From the NCBI GenBank assembly GCA_030706605.1, contig JAUZOE010000007.1:101305-165304 (forward strand): a stretch of DNA of 64,000 nucleotides, given 5' to 3'. Every line of letters begins with the position of its first letter. The first letter of the stretch is position 1. The stretch is from Bacteroidota bacterium. GTDB lineage: Bacteria; Bacteroidota; Bacteroidia; Chitinophagales; Chitinophagaceae. Below are positions 50,485 to 60,808 of this stretch, piece after piece. The translations under genes and the position numbers were made by a program. The notes below the pieces were generated by a model that worked only from the letters and a program-made list of their open reading frames with translations, was not told the origin of the DNA and did not search any database.

Positions 50485-51861
50485 ATGAAACCATCTCTAC
50501 CACAGGGCACTCGCGATTTTGCAGCAGAGACTTTGCGCAAACGAACATTCATCATTAATACCATAAAAGAAGTTTTTGAATTATATGGTTTTGAACCATT
50601 AGAAACTCCGGCTATGGAAAACCTGGAAACGCTTATGGGCAAATATGGGGATGAAGGGGATAAACTTATTTTTAAAATATTAAATAACGGACTTGACAAC
50701 CCGGCAAAGAAAGAAAATGCCCGCAACGATTTTGAAAATATTCTTTCAGGAAAAAATGAGAAAAAAATTACTGAAAGAGCGCTGAGATATGATCTTACCA
50801 TTCCTTTTGCAAGATATGTAGCCATGAATTATGGCAAACTAACCCTGCCTTTTAAACGTTACCAGATTCAACCAGTGTGGCGCGCAGATCGTCCGCAAAA
50901 GGGAAGGTATCGAGAATTTTTTCAATGCGATGCAGATATTGCCGGCACTTATTCTTTGATAAGTGATGTAGAACTTGCCGAAATTTATGTGCAAGTTTTT
51001 AGGCGTTTAAATATTGAAGTGGATGTAAAAATCAATAGCCGGAAAATTTTATATGCCTTAGCTGAAGTTTGCGACCATCTTGACGCTATGAATGCAATCA
51101 CCACCGCACTTGACAAACTTGATAAAACAGGAATTGAAAAAGTAAAAGAAGAACTAAAGATGATAGGCTTGTCTAAAAAGCATATCTTATTAATTGAAAA
51201 ATATATAAATATCCAGGGGTCTAATTTAGAAAAACTTGAAAAGCTCTCTGACATCATAAGTACTTCAGAAACCGGGAAAAAAGGAATTGAGGAACTGAAA
51301 TTTATTTTAGGCTATGTGGAAAATTCAAATAACCAGGAAGAAAAACAAACGATTACTATTGATTTTACATTAGCAAGAGGATTGAATTATTATACCGGGA
51401 TCATTTACGAAGTGAAGGCCCGGAACGTATCCATGGGAAGCATTGGCGGCGGCGGACGGTATGATGATTTAACCGGCCTGTTTGGAGTTCCCAATGTGCC
51501 TGGAGCAGGCATTAGTTTTGGCCTCGACAGGATATATGATGTTATGGAAGAATTAGCACTTTTCCCTGCAAGTATTTATCAATCAACACAGGTTTTATTT
51601 TTTAATCTTGGAGAAAAAGAAAGCAGGTATGCTTTTAAGCTTATGCAGGATCTCAGGCACAAAGGAATAAGTTGTGAGCTTTTTTACGAAAAAACCAAAC
51701 TCGACAAGCAATTTAAGTATGCTTCGAAAAAAAATATTGCTTTTGCTGTAATCATCGGCTCAGATGAGATGAAACTGAATAGCTGCATGCTAAAAGATCT
51801 GAATAAAGGAGAACAGCAGACTATCCCGGCCAATCAGCTTTCTTCTTTCTTTGAAAAATAA
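50485..51861 (+). CDS. hisS: Histidine-tRNA ligase
   Basis: LPQGTRDFAAETLRKR; RYDLTIPFARYVAMNYGKLTLPFKRYQIQPVWRADRPQKGRYREFFQCDAD. Confidence 0.97.
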   Translation: MKPSLPQGTRDFAAETLRKRTFIINTIKEVFELYGFEPLETPAMENLETLMGKYGDEGDKLIFKILNNGLDNPAKKENARNDFENILSGKNEKKITERALRYDLTIPFARYVAMNYGKLTLPFKRYQIQPVWRADRPQKGRYREFFQCDADIAGTYSLISDVELAEIYVQVFRRLNIEVDVKINSRKILYALAEVCDHLDAMNAITTALDKLDKTGIEKVKEELKMIGLSKKHILLIEKYINIQGSNLEKLEKLSDIISTSETGKKGIEELKFILGYVENSNNQEEKQTITIDFTLARGLNYYTGIIYEVKARNVSMGSIGGGGRYDDLTGLFGVPNVPGAGISFGLDRIYDVMEELALFPASIYQSTQVLFFNLGEKESRYAFKLMQDLRHKGISCELFYEKTKLDKQFKYASKKNIAFAVIIGSDEMKLNSCMLKDLNKGEQQTIPANQLSSFFEK

Positions 51862-51960
51862 AGGCTACTTTATAAAAATTTTGAGATCAGGTATAAAATA
51901 AATTGCTTAATTTTTAATCTTGAATTTAAACATATTATTCTCCATTTATAAATAATTCTT

Positions 51961-53631
51961 ATGAAAGCTTTTTTCAAATTCTCCATTACATTCATTGCAA
52001 TGGCGTTTCTATTTTCATCATGTAGCAAAAAAAATGATGAAGGAAAAATGATTCCTAAAAGCGCCATATTTGTTACAGCAATCAATACAAAATCATTAAA
52101 TGATAAACTTCCGTGGGAAGAAGTAAAACAAACCAATTGGTATAAGAAAATCTATTCGAAAATGTCAACTCCCGAATGGAGAAAAAAAATTCTTGACAAC
52201 ACAGGAGCCACAGGAATTGATTTTGACAAAGAGTTATTTTTTTTCGTGGATAAAGTTTCAGACAATGATTATCACCTTGTAGTTGAAGGCTCTTTAAAAA
52301 ATGATAAAGATTTTGAACAATTTAATAAAAACGTTGATTCCGGCCAATTGATAAGAAAAGTAGATGGGATCAATTTAATTACCTTACAAGATAACAATGT
52401 AGTGGGCTGGGATAACGAACATTTTGCTTATGTAATTAGTTCCGCAACTGCCACCACCAGGTTTTATGACTGGAAAGGCACCACCAATAGCCCGTTTAAT
52501 TCAGACCCTGAAAATGACATTGCAGCGCAATCTACCTTTTGTGCTAAACTTTTTTCGCTCAAATCAGACAGCAGCCTGGCAAAAAATGAAAAATTTGCCA
52601 ATCTCTTAAAAGAACCTGGCGACATACATTTTTGGCAAAATACAGAAGGAATCATGAATAATTCAAATTCAATGGGAATGTTTGGCATGCTAAAACTGGA
52701 TGTATTTTTTAAAAATAATATTAGTACCTACACCGTAAATTTTGATAAAGGAAAAATTGATGTGAACCAAAAAATCTATACCAGCAAGGAACTTATGGAT
52801 GTCCTGGAAAAGTATAAGGGAAGTAATATCAATACAGATATGATCAAAAATATTCCCTCGCAAAATGTTTTAGGTATTTTAGCAATGAATTTTAAACCAG
52901 AAGGAGTAAAAGCGCTGATAGATCTTTCTGGGTTAAATGGCCTGATAAATACTTTTACAAAAAACATGAGTTTCAATATTGACGATGTTGCAAAAGCCAA
53001 TAATGGCAATTTATTATTGAGTCTTAGTGATTTAAAATTAAACACAGATTCATCTGTCAGCAATCCTTTTAAGCTCCCCCATCTTAATTTCATTTTTTCA
53101 TTTGGCATTGGTGATAAAGCAAGTCTGCAAAAATTAATAGATGCCGGGAAAAAGATCACTTCGCAAATGGGAAATGATACGATGGTGCATTATGCCATGA
53201 ATGACAAAACATTTGCAATAAGTAATTCTGGCTCCTTTGTCAATCAATTCATAGCAGGCAATAACAATAAATATAATTTTACTGAAAAATTAAGTGGCCA
53301 TCCCATTGTTTTTTTTATTGATATACATAAAATTCTTTTAGAACTTTCCACTCAGCTACCCAACAATAATGATGAAAAAAACCTGTTGACCACAAGCCTG
53401 AAAACATGGGATAACATCACCACTACCGGCGGCGATTTTAAGGATCATGCCTTAACGATTAATACAGAAATAAACATGGTAGATCAAAATACCAACAGCC
53501 TTAAACAACTGAACAATTATATGGATGAAATGCTGACCATCGCAGAAGATAGGGAGACACGTAATAACAAGGAAAAACGTTTAGATTCCTTGTTAACACC
53601 TCCGCCCATTGACACAGTCAAGGTAAAATAA
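51961..53631 (+). CDS. DUF4836-family lipoprotein
   Basis: Lipobox LFSSCS; MIPKSAIFVTAINTKSLNDKLPWEEVKQTNWYKKI. Confidence 0.75.
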   Translation: MKAFFKFSITFIAMAFLFSSCSKKNDEGKMIPKSAIFVTAINTKSLNDKLPWEEVKQTNWYKKIYSKMSTPEWRKKILDNTGATGIDFDKELFFFVDKVSDNDYHLVVEGSLKNDKDFEQFNKNVDSGQLIRKVDGINLITLQDNNVVGWDNEHFAYVISSATATTRFYDWKGTTNSPFNSDPENDIAAQSTFCAKLFSLKSDSSLAKNEKFANLLKEPGDIHFWQNTEGIMNNSNSMGMFGMLKLDVFFKNNISTYTVNFDKGKIDVNQKIYTSKELMDVLEKYKGSNINTDMIKNIPSQNVLGILAMNFKPEGVKALIDLSGLNGLINTFTKNMSFNIDDVAKANNGNLLLSLSDLKLNTDSSVSNPFKLPHLNFIFSFGIGDKASLQKLIDAGKKITSQMGNDTMVHYAMNDKTFAISNSGSFVNQFIAGNNNKYNFTEKLSGHPIVFFIDIHKILLELSTQLPNNNDEKNLLTTSLKTWDNITTTGGDFKDHALTINTEINMVDQNTNSLKQLNNYMDEMLTIAEDRETRNNKEKRLDSLLTPPPIDTVKVK

Positions 53632-53658
53632 AAGTAAAGATCGAAAAAAGAAGAAAAT

Positions 53659-54300
53659 ATGCAGATACAACTGCGGAATGTAGTTCCCGATTTTATTGAA
53701 CTTGAAAAGAGAAAAAATTCAAATGTTTGGGCACAAAATATTATCATACACAAAGGAGAACATCTGCATATTGTGGCGCCCTCAGGAAGCGGAAAAACTT
53801 CTTTAATTCATTTCCTGTATGGATTAAGAACTGATTACGATGGCACTATTTTTTACGATGATACAGATATAAAAAAGCTTTCTACGGAAAGCTTTTCTTC
53901 ATTCCGGCAACATAAAATAAGTATTATTTTCCAGGACTTACAATTATTTGATGACCTGACCGCAAAAGAAAATATAGAGATAAAAAGAATATTGGATCCT
54001 TTTCATGAACCGGGTGTAATAGAGGAAATGGCAAAAAAACTGGGGATTGGGACAAAACTCAATCAATTAGTAAAAACGTGTAGCTATGGTGAAAAACAGC
54101 GTATTGCAATTATCCGGTCGCTCATGCAACCATTTGATTTTTTGTTATTGGACGAGCCATACAGCCACCTTGATGAAGTAAACAGGAAAAGGGCTATGAA
54201 CTTGATTTACGAAGAATGCGAAAAACGAAATGCTGCTATGGTTTTTGTCGATTTGAAGCCACTTGATTTTTTGAAAGGTGAGAAAATTATTTATTTATAA
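53659..54300 (+). CDS. ABC transporter ATP-binding protein with atypical signature and H-loop
   Basis: Walker A APSGSGKTSL; Q-loop IFQDLQLFD; signature CSYGEKQR; Walker B FLLLDEP; VFVDLKPLD where an H-switch His is expected. Confidence 0.85.
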   Translation: MQIQLRNVVPDFIELEKRKNSNVWAQNIIIHKGEHLHIVAPSGSGKTSLIHFLYGLRTDYDGTIFYDDTDIKKLSTESFSSFRQHKISIIFQDLQLFDDLTAKENIEIKRILDPFHEPGVIEEMAKKLGIGTKLNQLVKTCSYGEKQRIAIIRSLMQPFDFLLLDEPYSHLDEVNRKRAMNLIYEECEKRNAAMVFVDLKPLDFLKGEKIIYL

Positions 54301-54368
54301 TGCACAGGAAAGAAAATTATTTGCGAAGCTTTATACTGGAAGAAAAAAGATAATCAGAATAATAAAAA

Positions 54369-55556
54369 ATGGCATTATCATATAAAAAAATTGAACCGTT
54401 AATTATTTCCGGAAAAAATATTTTTTCCAAATGGTTTGGATATTTTGGATTAGGAATTGGCGTTTTGCTGCTCCTGGTTTCTTTACAAATGTTCATTAAT
54501 ATTCAACAACTCCTCAAAGAAAACAGCCCCCGAAAAAGCGGATATGATTTTATTTCAATTTCAAAAACCATTACCAATGAAAATATGGGGCAGGATAACA
54601 GGTTTACCAATGCCGATTTAATCAACCTGAAAAAGCAACCCGGCATTGATGGAGCAGCGCCGTTGATTTCCAATCAATTCAGGGTGAAGGCCACAGCAGG
54701 TGATATTGTTCCATTCAATACCGACCTTTTTTTAGAAAGCATTGATAATGATTTTATAGATACTTTGCCTCCAGGGTTTACCTGGCAACCGGGACAGGTA
54801 ATGGTTCCCATTATTTTATCTTCTGATTTTTTAGAGATTTATAACGTTTTTGCTCCCGCCCAGGGTTTGCCCCAGCTTTCTGCAAAAACCATTTCGTCAG
54901 TCAATATAATTTTAGAATGCTCAGGACCTCTTGGAATGCAAAATTTTAAAGGAAATATCATTGCTTTAAGCGACCGCATCAACTCATTATTGGTACCCAA
55001 AACATTTATGAACTGGAGCAATCTGCGCTTTAGCGGAGATACCGCTGTACGTGCTTCACGTGTTTATATTAAAACAAAAGATGCCAACGATCCAAAATTA
55101 ATTTCTTACCTGGATCAACAGAATTATCATCTTAATAAAGACAAAGTAAAATTCAGCCGTATCAAAAGTATTTTACAAAATATTGTAAGCGCTTTGGGAG
55201 TATTTGGGATTTTGGTGATTATGCTTGCATTGATGCTTTTTTCATTTTACCTGCAATTAATGATTGCAAAAAGTAAAGACAATTTACGGCTGCTGTTAAC
55301 GTTAGGCTATTCTCCCAAATGGCTCGCTAAAAGCGTAGCCAAAACCTGGCTTCCTGTTTATTTATTTATTATCATAATAGCCTTGATCATCACTGAAGCC
55401 TTTCATCTATGGTTCCTGCAATTTTCATTTGTAAGCAACGCCAATCTTTCTTATTTTCTTCATTGGAGCGTTTGGCTTACAGCCATCTTATTGCTGGGAT
55501 TAACTGTATTTATAAATTCCCGGTTGGTGAAGAAGGAATTAAACAGGATTATGTAA
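54369..55556 (+). CDS. MacB/LolE-type ABC permease partner
   Basis: TM after ~20 aa, large periplasmic domain, three C-terminal TMs; follows the ATPase. Confidence 0.75.
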   Translation: MALSYKKIEPLIISGKNIFSKWFGYFGLGIGVLLLLVSLQMFINIQQLLKENSPRKSGYDFISISKTITNENMGQDNRFTNADLINLKKQPGIDGAAPLISNQFRVKATAGDIVPFNTDLFLESIDNDFIDTLPPGFTWQPGQVMVPIILSSDFLEIYNVFAPAQGLPQLSAKTISSVNIILECSGPLGMQNFKGNIIALSDRINSLLVPKTFMNWSNLRFSGDTAVRASRVYIKTKDANDPKLISYLDQQNYHLNKDKVKFSRIKSILQNIVSALGVFGILVIMLALMLFSFYLQLMIAKSKDNLRLLLTLGYSPKWLAKSVAKTWLPVYLFIIIIALIITEAFHLWFLQFSFVSNANLSYFLHWSVWLTAILLLGLTVFINSRLVKKELNRIM

Positions 55557-55579
55557 AGACACCATGTATGGCATAAATA

Positions 55580-56308
55580 TCAATCCACCGCAAACTCCAT
55601 CCTGATAGTAATTGAGCCCGTTTTATTTCTGCTGGATGTATTGAAAGTGCCTCCATAGCTGTAATCCTCGTTGCTGTTTTTACCGGTAATTTGGAAAACA
55701 CCAAGATTGGCTTTTTTCAATTTCCCCAAAGTGCTTCCTGCATTTTTAGCAATAATTTCTGCTCTTTGTTTTCCATCGGCGCTTGCTTTGGCCAGGAGGT
55801 CCATCTTTATTTCTGTGAGTTTGGTATAATAAAATAATGGCGGTGAAGAATTAAATTCAATTCCCTTTTCAATCAGTTCCGTTGCTTCTCTTGATATCTG
55901 GTCAATCTTATCCACTGCAGAAGATTCGATCCGTACATTTTGCCTGAGATTATATCCTGAAAATGATTGCCCGAGAGACCTCCCGTTCTCATCAGTTTTA
56001 TAAGTAAATTCCTTATTGATCGTAACCGAAGAAAACACCATTTCATTATTTTGGATACCCTTGCCGGAAAGATAGGTTCTTATTACATTTTCATCCTCCT
56101 TTAGTTGCGCATAAGCGCTTTTTAAATCCATTGATTTTCTGGAATAGGAACCGTTCCATACAATGAGGTCGCTTACAAAATCTTTTTCGGCAGAGCCGGT
56201 AACCGTAATCGTTTCCAGGCTCGTCGACCTGTATTTGTAAGCCCTTGCAATAATAAATAACCCGATGATAAAAGCAAGCCCGATAATAATAGAAGTAATC
56301 GTACGCAT
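55580..56308 (-). CDS. SIMPL (DUF541) domain protein
   Basis: ITVTGSAEKDFVSDLIVWNGSYSRKS...; C-terminal KTGSITIRMEFAV. Confidence 0.85.
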   Translation of the reverse strand: MRTITSIIIGLAFIIGLFIIARAYKYRSTSLETITVTGSAEKDFVSDLIVWNGSYSRKSMDLKSAYAQLKEDENVIRTYLSGKGIQNNEMVFSSVTINKEFTYKTDENGRSLGQSFSGYNLRQNVRIESSAVDKIDQISREATELIEKGIEFNSSPPLFYYTKLTEIKMDLLAKASADGKQRAEIIAKNAGSTLGKLKKANLGVFQITGKNSNEDYSYGGTFNTSSRNKTGSITIRMEFAVD

Positions 56309-56356
56309 ATTTTTTATATTATTGACTTAAAGATAAGAATTTAAATTAGTTCTTAG

Positions 56357-57436
56357 TTATCGGTAAACCATTTGGATTTCATGGTTTAAAAAATGTCCCA
56401 ATTCCTTGGCAGCCTTTTCCGACATCGCTTTTGTAATTTCATCAGGAGATTCAAAAAAATTAGCTTCCACAATCATTTTATCTTTTTTTATTTCCCGTTT
56501 CCATATCCCTCTTACTTGCCCGTTGATAACAATAGTAGGCCAGAAGATACCATTTTTAGAAAAGGCTTTTGCTTGATGTTTAAGCATGATCGCTGCACTT
56601 CTGTCTTTATAACTGATTAGAAATTCATCAAAAGCAGGTAACAGAAAAAGGGATTGTTTATAATTTTTTGGGAAAGAAAATGACCGGGGAAACCAATACT
56701 CCTGTAAATTTATTTTTTCAGAGATAAAATGATCTTTTATCATTTCCAAAGCGTGCTTAGCATCCGAAACCGATAATCCCGACCACCACACAAAATCAGG
56801 TAAGGTAGCCGGGCAATGACTATCAAAATATTTTTTGGCAAGTTTATGTAATGCTTCTTCTTTATTAAATAATTTAGGTTCTGTAACTCTTTCACTTAAT
56901 AAGGCATAAGTTGTTTGCTTCCCCATCATTCTTCCACTGCAAATAATTCTATCCAATTCTGCATTCAATAAAATGTGAGAGGCCCTGTTATCGTCCGTAG
57001 CAATTTTTGATCTGTTGAGTTCGCTTACTAATTCTTTGCGTGTGAGATGTCCCCGGCTGCTTAATGCCTTTTCTATGATGTTGTTGCTTTCGCTAAATTT
57101 TTTTTCAGTAAGTTCTAATTGTTGATTCCGGCTTTTCATAGAAGCTTTGATCCTTGGCGCAGTCAGCGAAAGCATCCAATAAATATCATCTGCAGGAACG
57201 AAATGCAATGTAGGTCGCAATAAGTGTGTCCTTATTATTTCACCAGAATCAATAGCGGCTTCAATCATTTTCACAGTTGCTTTAGGGAAACGAAGACCGA
57301 TCGCCCATTTTACCATACCGTAATCCTGAGCCTGCATGGCGCCCATCCATTTCACAATATCTTTTGGAGATTTAAAATTTGTGCTAACAATTTGCTGACT
57401 TATCAAACGAATATTGGCAATGTCTGTTGCTGGCAT
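56357..57436 (-). CDS. HTH_42 winged-helix protein, AlkZ-like DNA glycosylase candidate
   Basis: WMGAMQAQDYGMVKWAIGLR (QxQ motif), IIRTHLLRPTLHFVPADDIYWML, ILNGQVRG-like IVINGQVRGIWKRE. Confidence 0.75.
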   Translation of the reverse strand: MPATDIANIRLISQQIVSTNFKSPKDIVKWMGAMQAQDYGMVKWAIGLRFPKATVKMIEAAIDSGEIIRTHLLRPTLHFVPADDIYWMLSLTAPRIKASMKSRNQQLELTEKKFSESNNIIEKALSSRGHLTRKELVSELNRSKIATDDNRASHILLNAELDRIICSGRMMGKQTTYALLSERVTEPKLFNKEEALHKLAKKYFDSHCPATLPDFVWWSGLSVSDAKHALEMIKDHFISEKINLQEYWFPRSFSFPKNYKQSLFLLPAFDEFLISYKDRSAAIMLKHQAKAFSKNGIFWPTIVINGQVRGIWKREIKKDKMIVEANFFESPDEITKAMSEKAAKELGHFLNHEIQMVYR

Positions 57437-57494
57437 AATATGAATTAATTTTCCAGGTATTCAACAATTTTTTTAATCATCAATATGATAGCTA

Positions 57495-58700
57495 TCAGAT
57501 AATGTTTTCAAAGATAATAGAAGCTCCCTGCCCCACCCCCACGCACATAGTAGCAAGCCCATAGCGAACTCTTCGTCTTTTCATTTCATATAATAAAGTT
57601 GTGGAAATACGGGCTCCGCTACATCCCAACGGATGGCCTATAGCAATACATCCTCCGTTTACATTTACCTTTTCAAGATCAAGACCCAAATCATGAATAC
57701 ATGCGATTGCTTGTGAGGCAAAAGCTTCATTCAACTCTACCAGGTCAATATCACTAACAGAAAGACCTGCCCGCGATAATGCTTTTTGGGTAGCCGCAAC
57801 CGGGCCAATGCCCATAATGGCCGGATCAACACCTGCAACCGCCATGCTGATGATTTTAGCCATGGGTTTCAAGTCATATTTTTTTACGGTGCTCTCATTA
57901 GCAAGCAATAACATAGCAGCTCCATCATTAATCCCCGATGAATTTCCGGCTGTTACCGTTCCTGTTCCGTCTTTTACAAATGCAGGTCTGAGTTGTGCTA
58001 ATTTTTCCAATGATGTCTTTCTTGGATTTTCATCTTTTTCAAAAATAATCTGCGCTGTTTTGTTGGGAGTAATTTCCACCGGAACAATTTCATCTTTCCA
58101 GATACCAGCAGCAAGTGCTCCAAAATATTTTTGCAGGCTTTCAAAAGCAAATTCATCTTGTGCATGCCTTGATATTTTCCATTGCCTGGCTATATTCTCT
58201 GCGGTTTCGCCCATAGAATAGGGATAATACCGGCTTACCAATTTTTTATTAGGGAACCGCCAACCAATGGTAGAATCATAAATTTCTGTTTTCCTGCTAT
58301 AGGCGCCTTCCGATTTACTCATTACAAATGGAGCCCTTGTCATGCTCTCTACCCCTCCGGCCAGGTATACATTCCCATCGCCACACCTGATAGCCCGGGC
58401 TGCATCCATAATGGCCTGCAAGCCACTTCCGCACAAACGATTTACCGTATTGCCCGCCACAGAAACCGGCAAACCTGCCAGCAGAGCCGCCATGCGAGCT
58501 ACATTCCTATTATCTTCCCCGGCCTGGTTGGCATCTCCGGCAATCACATCTTCTATTTCATTTACATCAATTTTCCCATTTCTTCTCACCAGTGCCTCTA
58601 TTACATTCGCCAGTAAATCATCAGGGCGAATAGCACACAAACCTCCACCATAGCGGCCGACAGCAGTTCTTAATGCATCAACAACATATACAGCTTCCAT
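57495..58700 (-). CDS. Thiolase / acetyl-CoA (3-oxoadipyl-CoA) acyltransferase
   Basis: [45 protein letters not shown]. Start set at [19 protein letters not shown]. Confidence 0.93.
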   Translation of the reverse strand: MEAVYVVDALRTAVGRYGGGLCAIRPDDLLANVIEALVRRNGKIDVNEIEDVIAGDANQAGEDNRNVARMAALLAGLPVSVAGNTVNRLCGSGLQAIMDAARAIRCGDGNVYLAGGVESMTRAPFVMSKSEGAYSRKTEIYDSTIGWRFPNKKLVSRYYPYSMGETAENIARQWKISRHAQDEFAFESLQKYFGALAAGIWKDEIVPVEITPNKTAQIIFEKDENPRKTSLEKLAQLRPAFVKDGTGTVTAGNSSGINDGAAMLLLANESTVKKYDLKPMAKIISMAVAGVDPAIMGIGPVAATQKALSRAGLSVSDIDLVELNEAFASQAIACIHDLGLDLEKVNVNGGCIAIGHPLGCSGARISTTLLYEMKRRRVRYGLATMCVGVGQGASIIFENII

Positions 58701-58814
58701 TATTTTTAAATTTAACTTTTTGCAAGATAATTGTTTCTTGTTTTTACTTTCCTGCTTTTCCTTTTTAACAATAAAACCCCTTAACAATTAAACAAATAAT
58801 TCAATATTTGCAAA

Positions 58815-59870
58815 ATGAATGCTCAAAAGAATATACGGACCCTTTTACAGGAAGAATTAATAGCCTATTTTGAAACAATAGGAGAAAAAAAATACCGGGC
58901 AAAGCAAGTGTGGGAATGGATTTGGAAAAAGCATGCACAAAGTTTTGAGGACATGACTAACCTGAGTAAAGAATTAAGACAAATCCTATCTGATAACTTT
59001 ATATTACCCGCAATAAGTAACAATGCCTCACAATATAGCAGCGATGGAACCGTAAAAACAAGATTTAAAACTTTTGATGGGCACCTTGTTGAAGGTGTGC
59101 TGATCCCGGTTGATGAAAGACAAACCGCTTGTGTTTCGTCGCAGGTAGGCTGCAGCCTCAGTTGCAAATTTTGCGCAACAGGCTATATGGATAGAAAACG
59201 TAATTTAACTTTTGATGAAATTTATGATGAAGTAGCACTATTGAACCAGGTGGCAGAAAAAACCTATGGAAAAAAATTAAGCAATATTGTTTTTATGGGT
59301 ATGGGAGAGCCGCTTCTGAATTACAAAAATGTATTGAAAGCTATTGAGAGAATTACGGCACACGATGGATTAGGCATGAGCGCAAAAAGAATTACTGTTT
59401 CTACCGCAGGCGTTGCCAAAATGATCAGGCAATTAGGAGATGATGGTGTAAAATTCAATCTTGCCTTGTCTTTACATGCCGCTAATGATAAAAAACGAAA
59501 TGAAATAATGCCCATCAATGAAACCAATAATATAAAGGCATTGGTAGAAGCGCTGAATTATTTTTATGAAAAAACCAAGAATGACATCACTTTTGAATAC
59601 ATTTTATTTAAAGGCGAAAACGATTCCATCCAGGATGCTGATGACCTGATAAAAATATACAAACAAGTTCCGGTTCACCTGGTGAATATTATTGAATATA
59701 ACCCAATCGAAAATGCCGATTTTGTAAAGCCGGATAGAGATGCCACTCAAAAGTTTATGGATTACCTTGCTGCGCACCGGGTAAATGTGAGGCTTAGAAT
59801 CAGCCGCGGAAAAGATATTGATGCTGCCTGCGGCCAACTTGCTAACAAAAACCTGGAGCCTGTAATTTAG
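58815..59870 (+). CDS. rlmN: 23S rRNA (adenine2503-C2)-methyltransferase
   Basis: Radical SAM CSLSCKFCATG; GMGEPLLNYKNV; C-terminal RVNVRLRISRGKDIDAACGQLA. Confidence 0.96.
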   Translation: MNAQKNIRTLLQEELIAYFETIGEKKYRAKQVWEWIWKKHAQSFEDMTNLSKELRQILSDNFILPAISNNASQYSSDGTVKTRFKTFDGHLVEGVLIPVDERQTACVSSQVGCSLSCKFCATGYMDRKRNLTFDEIYDEVALLNQVAEKTYGKKLSNIVFMGMGEPLLNYKNVLKAIERITAHDGLGMSAKRITVSTAGVAKMIRQLGDDGVKFNLALSLHAANDKKRNEIMPINETNNIKALVEALNYFYEKTKNDITFEYILFKGENDSIQDADDLIKIYKQVPVHLVNIIEYNPIENADFVKPDRDATQKFMDYLAAHRVNVRLRISRGKDIDAACGQLANKNLEPVI

Positions 59871-59974
59871 AATAACGCTACCCTGATTTTTTTTCTTAAC
59901 AGTATTTTGCATTTCTGTATTAAACCTGGTTTATCTGGTTGTGTCTATGCTATACACCAATAAATTTTATACAG

Positions 59975-60667
59975 ATGAAAAAATATTTAATTGCACTCTC
60001 AGCATTTACATTAATGGCTGTAGCTACTAATGCCCAATCAAATGATAACGCTGCAAAAACTCCTCCCAACCAACAAAATGGCTGGAAAATGCATCATGGC
60101 AAACATGGAGGGATGAATATGCACAAAAGCCATTCCATGATGATGAAAGATTTAAACCTGACAGATGCTCAAAAGCAACAGGCAAAAGCTTTAAATGAAG
60201 GCTATAGGACCAAAGTCCAAAATCTTGAAAAAGATCAGAATATAACATTGAAAGACTACAGGGCTCAAAAGGCGAGTCTCGAAAAAGAAAGAAAAGCAAA
60301 ATTCCAGGATATTCTTACTGCCGATCAAAAAAATAAAATAGCCGCCGATAGGAAAAAAATGAGCGAAAAAAGACAGATGATGGCGCAAAAAAGAATGGAA
60401 AAAATGAAAACTAATCTGAGCCTTACCGATGAACAAGTTGCCAAAATTCAGGATCAAAGAAAAAGTATGATAGATCAGTCAAAAGCAATTAGGGAAAATT
60501 CTTCACTTTCCAACGAGCAAAAGAAAGAACAGATGATGAATCTAAGAAAGACAAGTCATGACAATATGGATAAAATTCTTACGGCTGACCAGATAAAGAA
60601 AAGGGACGAATTAAGGGATAACCATATGAAGGGAATGAAAAATAAAAGTGGAAACAAAGCATCCTGA
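59975..60667 (+). CDS. Spy/CpxP (LTXXQ)-like periplasmic helical protein
   Basis: Signal peptide MKKYLIALSAFTLMAVATNAQ; repeated NLTDAQKQQ / SLTDEQVAK / LTADQKNK motifs. Confidence 0.8.
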   Translation: MKKYLIALSAFTLMAVATNAQSNDNAAKTPPNQQNGWKMHHGKHGGMNMHKSHSMMMKDLNLTDAQKQQAKALNEGYRTKVQNLEKDQNITLKDYRAQKASLEKERKAKFQDILTADQKNKIAADRKKMSEKRQMMAQKRMEKMKTNLSLTDEQVAKIQDQRKSMIDQSKAIRENSSLSNEQKKEQMMNLRKTSHDNMDKILTADQIKKRDELRDNHMKGMKNKSGNKAS

Positions 60668-60670
60668 TTT

Positions 60671-60762
60671 TGCACACCACATAAATGTAAGGTTAAGAAT
60701 CAGCCGTGGAAAAGATATTGATGCTGCCTGTGGATAATTAGCCAATAAAACCCTGGAAGCCG
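60671..60762 (+). pseudogene. Diverged rlmN 3'-end fragment
   Basis: Reads AHHINVRLRISRGKDIDAACG*LANKTLEAV versus RlmN AHRVNVRLRISRGKDIDAACGQLANKNLEPV at 59771-59862; ungapped over ~90 nt, roughly 80% identical by hand count, in-frame stop. Confidence 0.9.
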
Positions 60763-60808
60763 TTACTGAATATTGCATTCAATCTCAATGGCTGCAATTC
60801 TACAATTA

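Noticed and set aside
57486-57497. TGATAGCTATCA palindrome at the thiolase stop codon
   Set aside because: Short palindrome overlapping coding end; similar to the TetR-region half-sites but likely chance.
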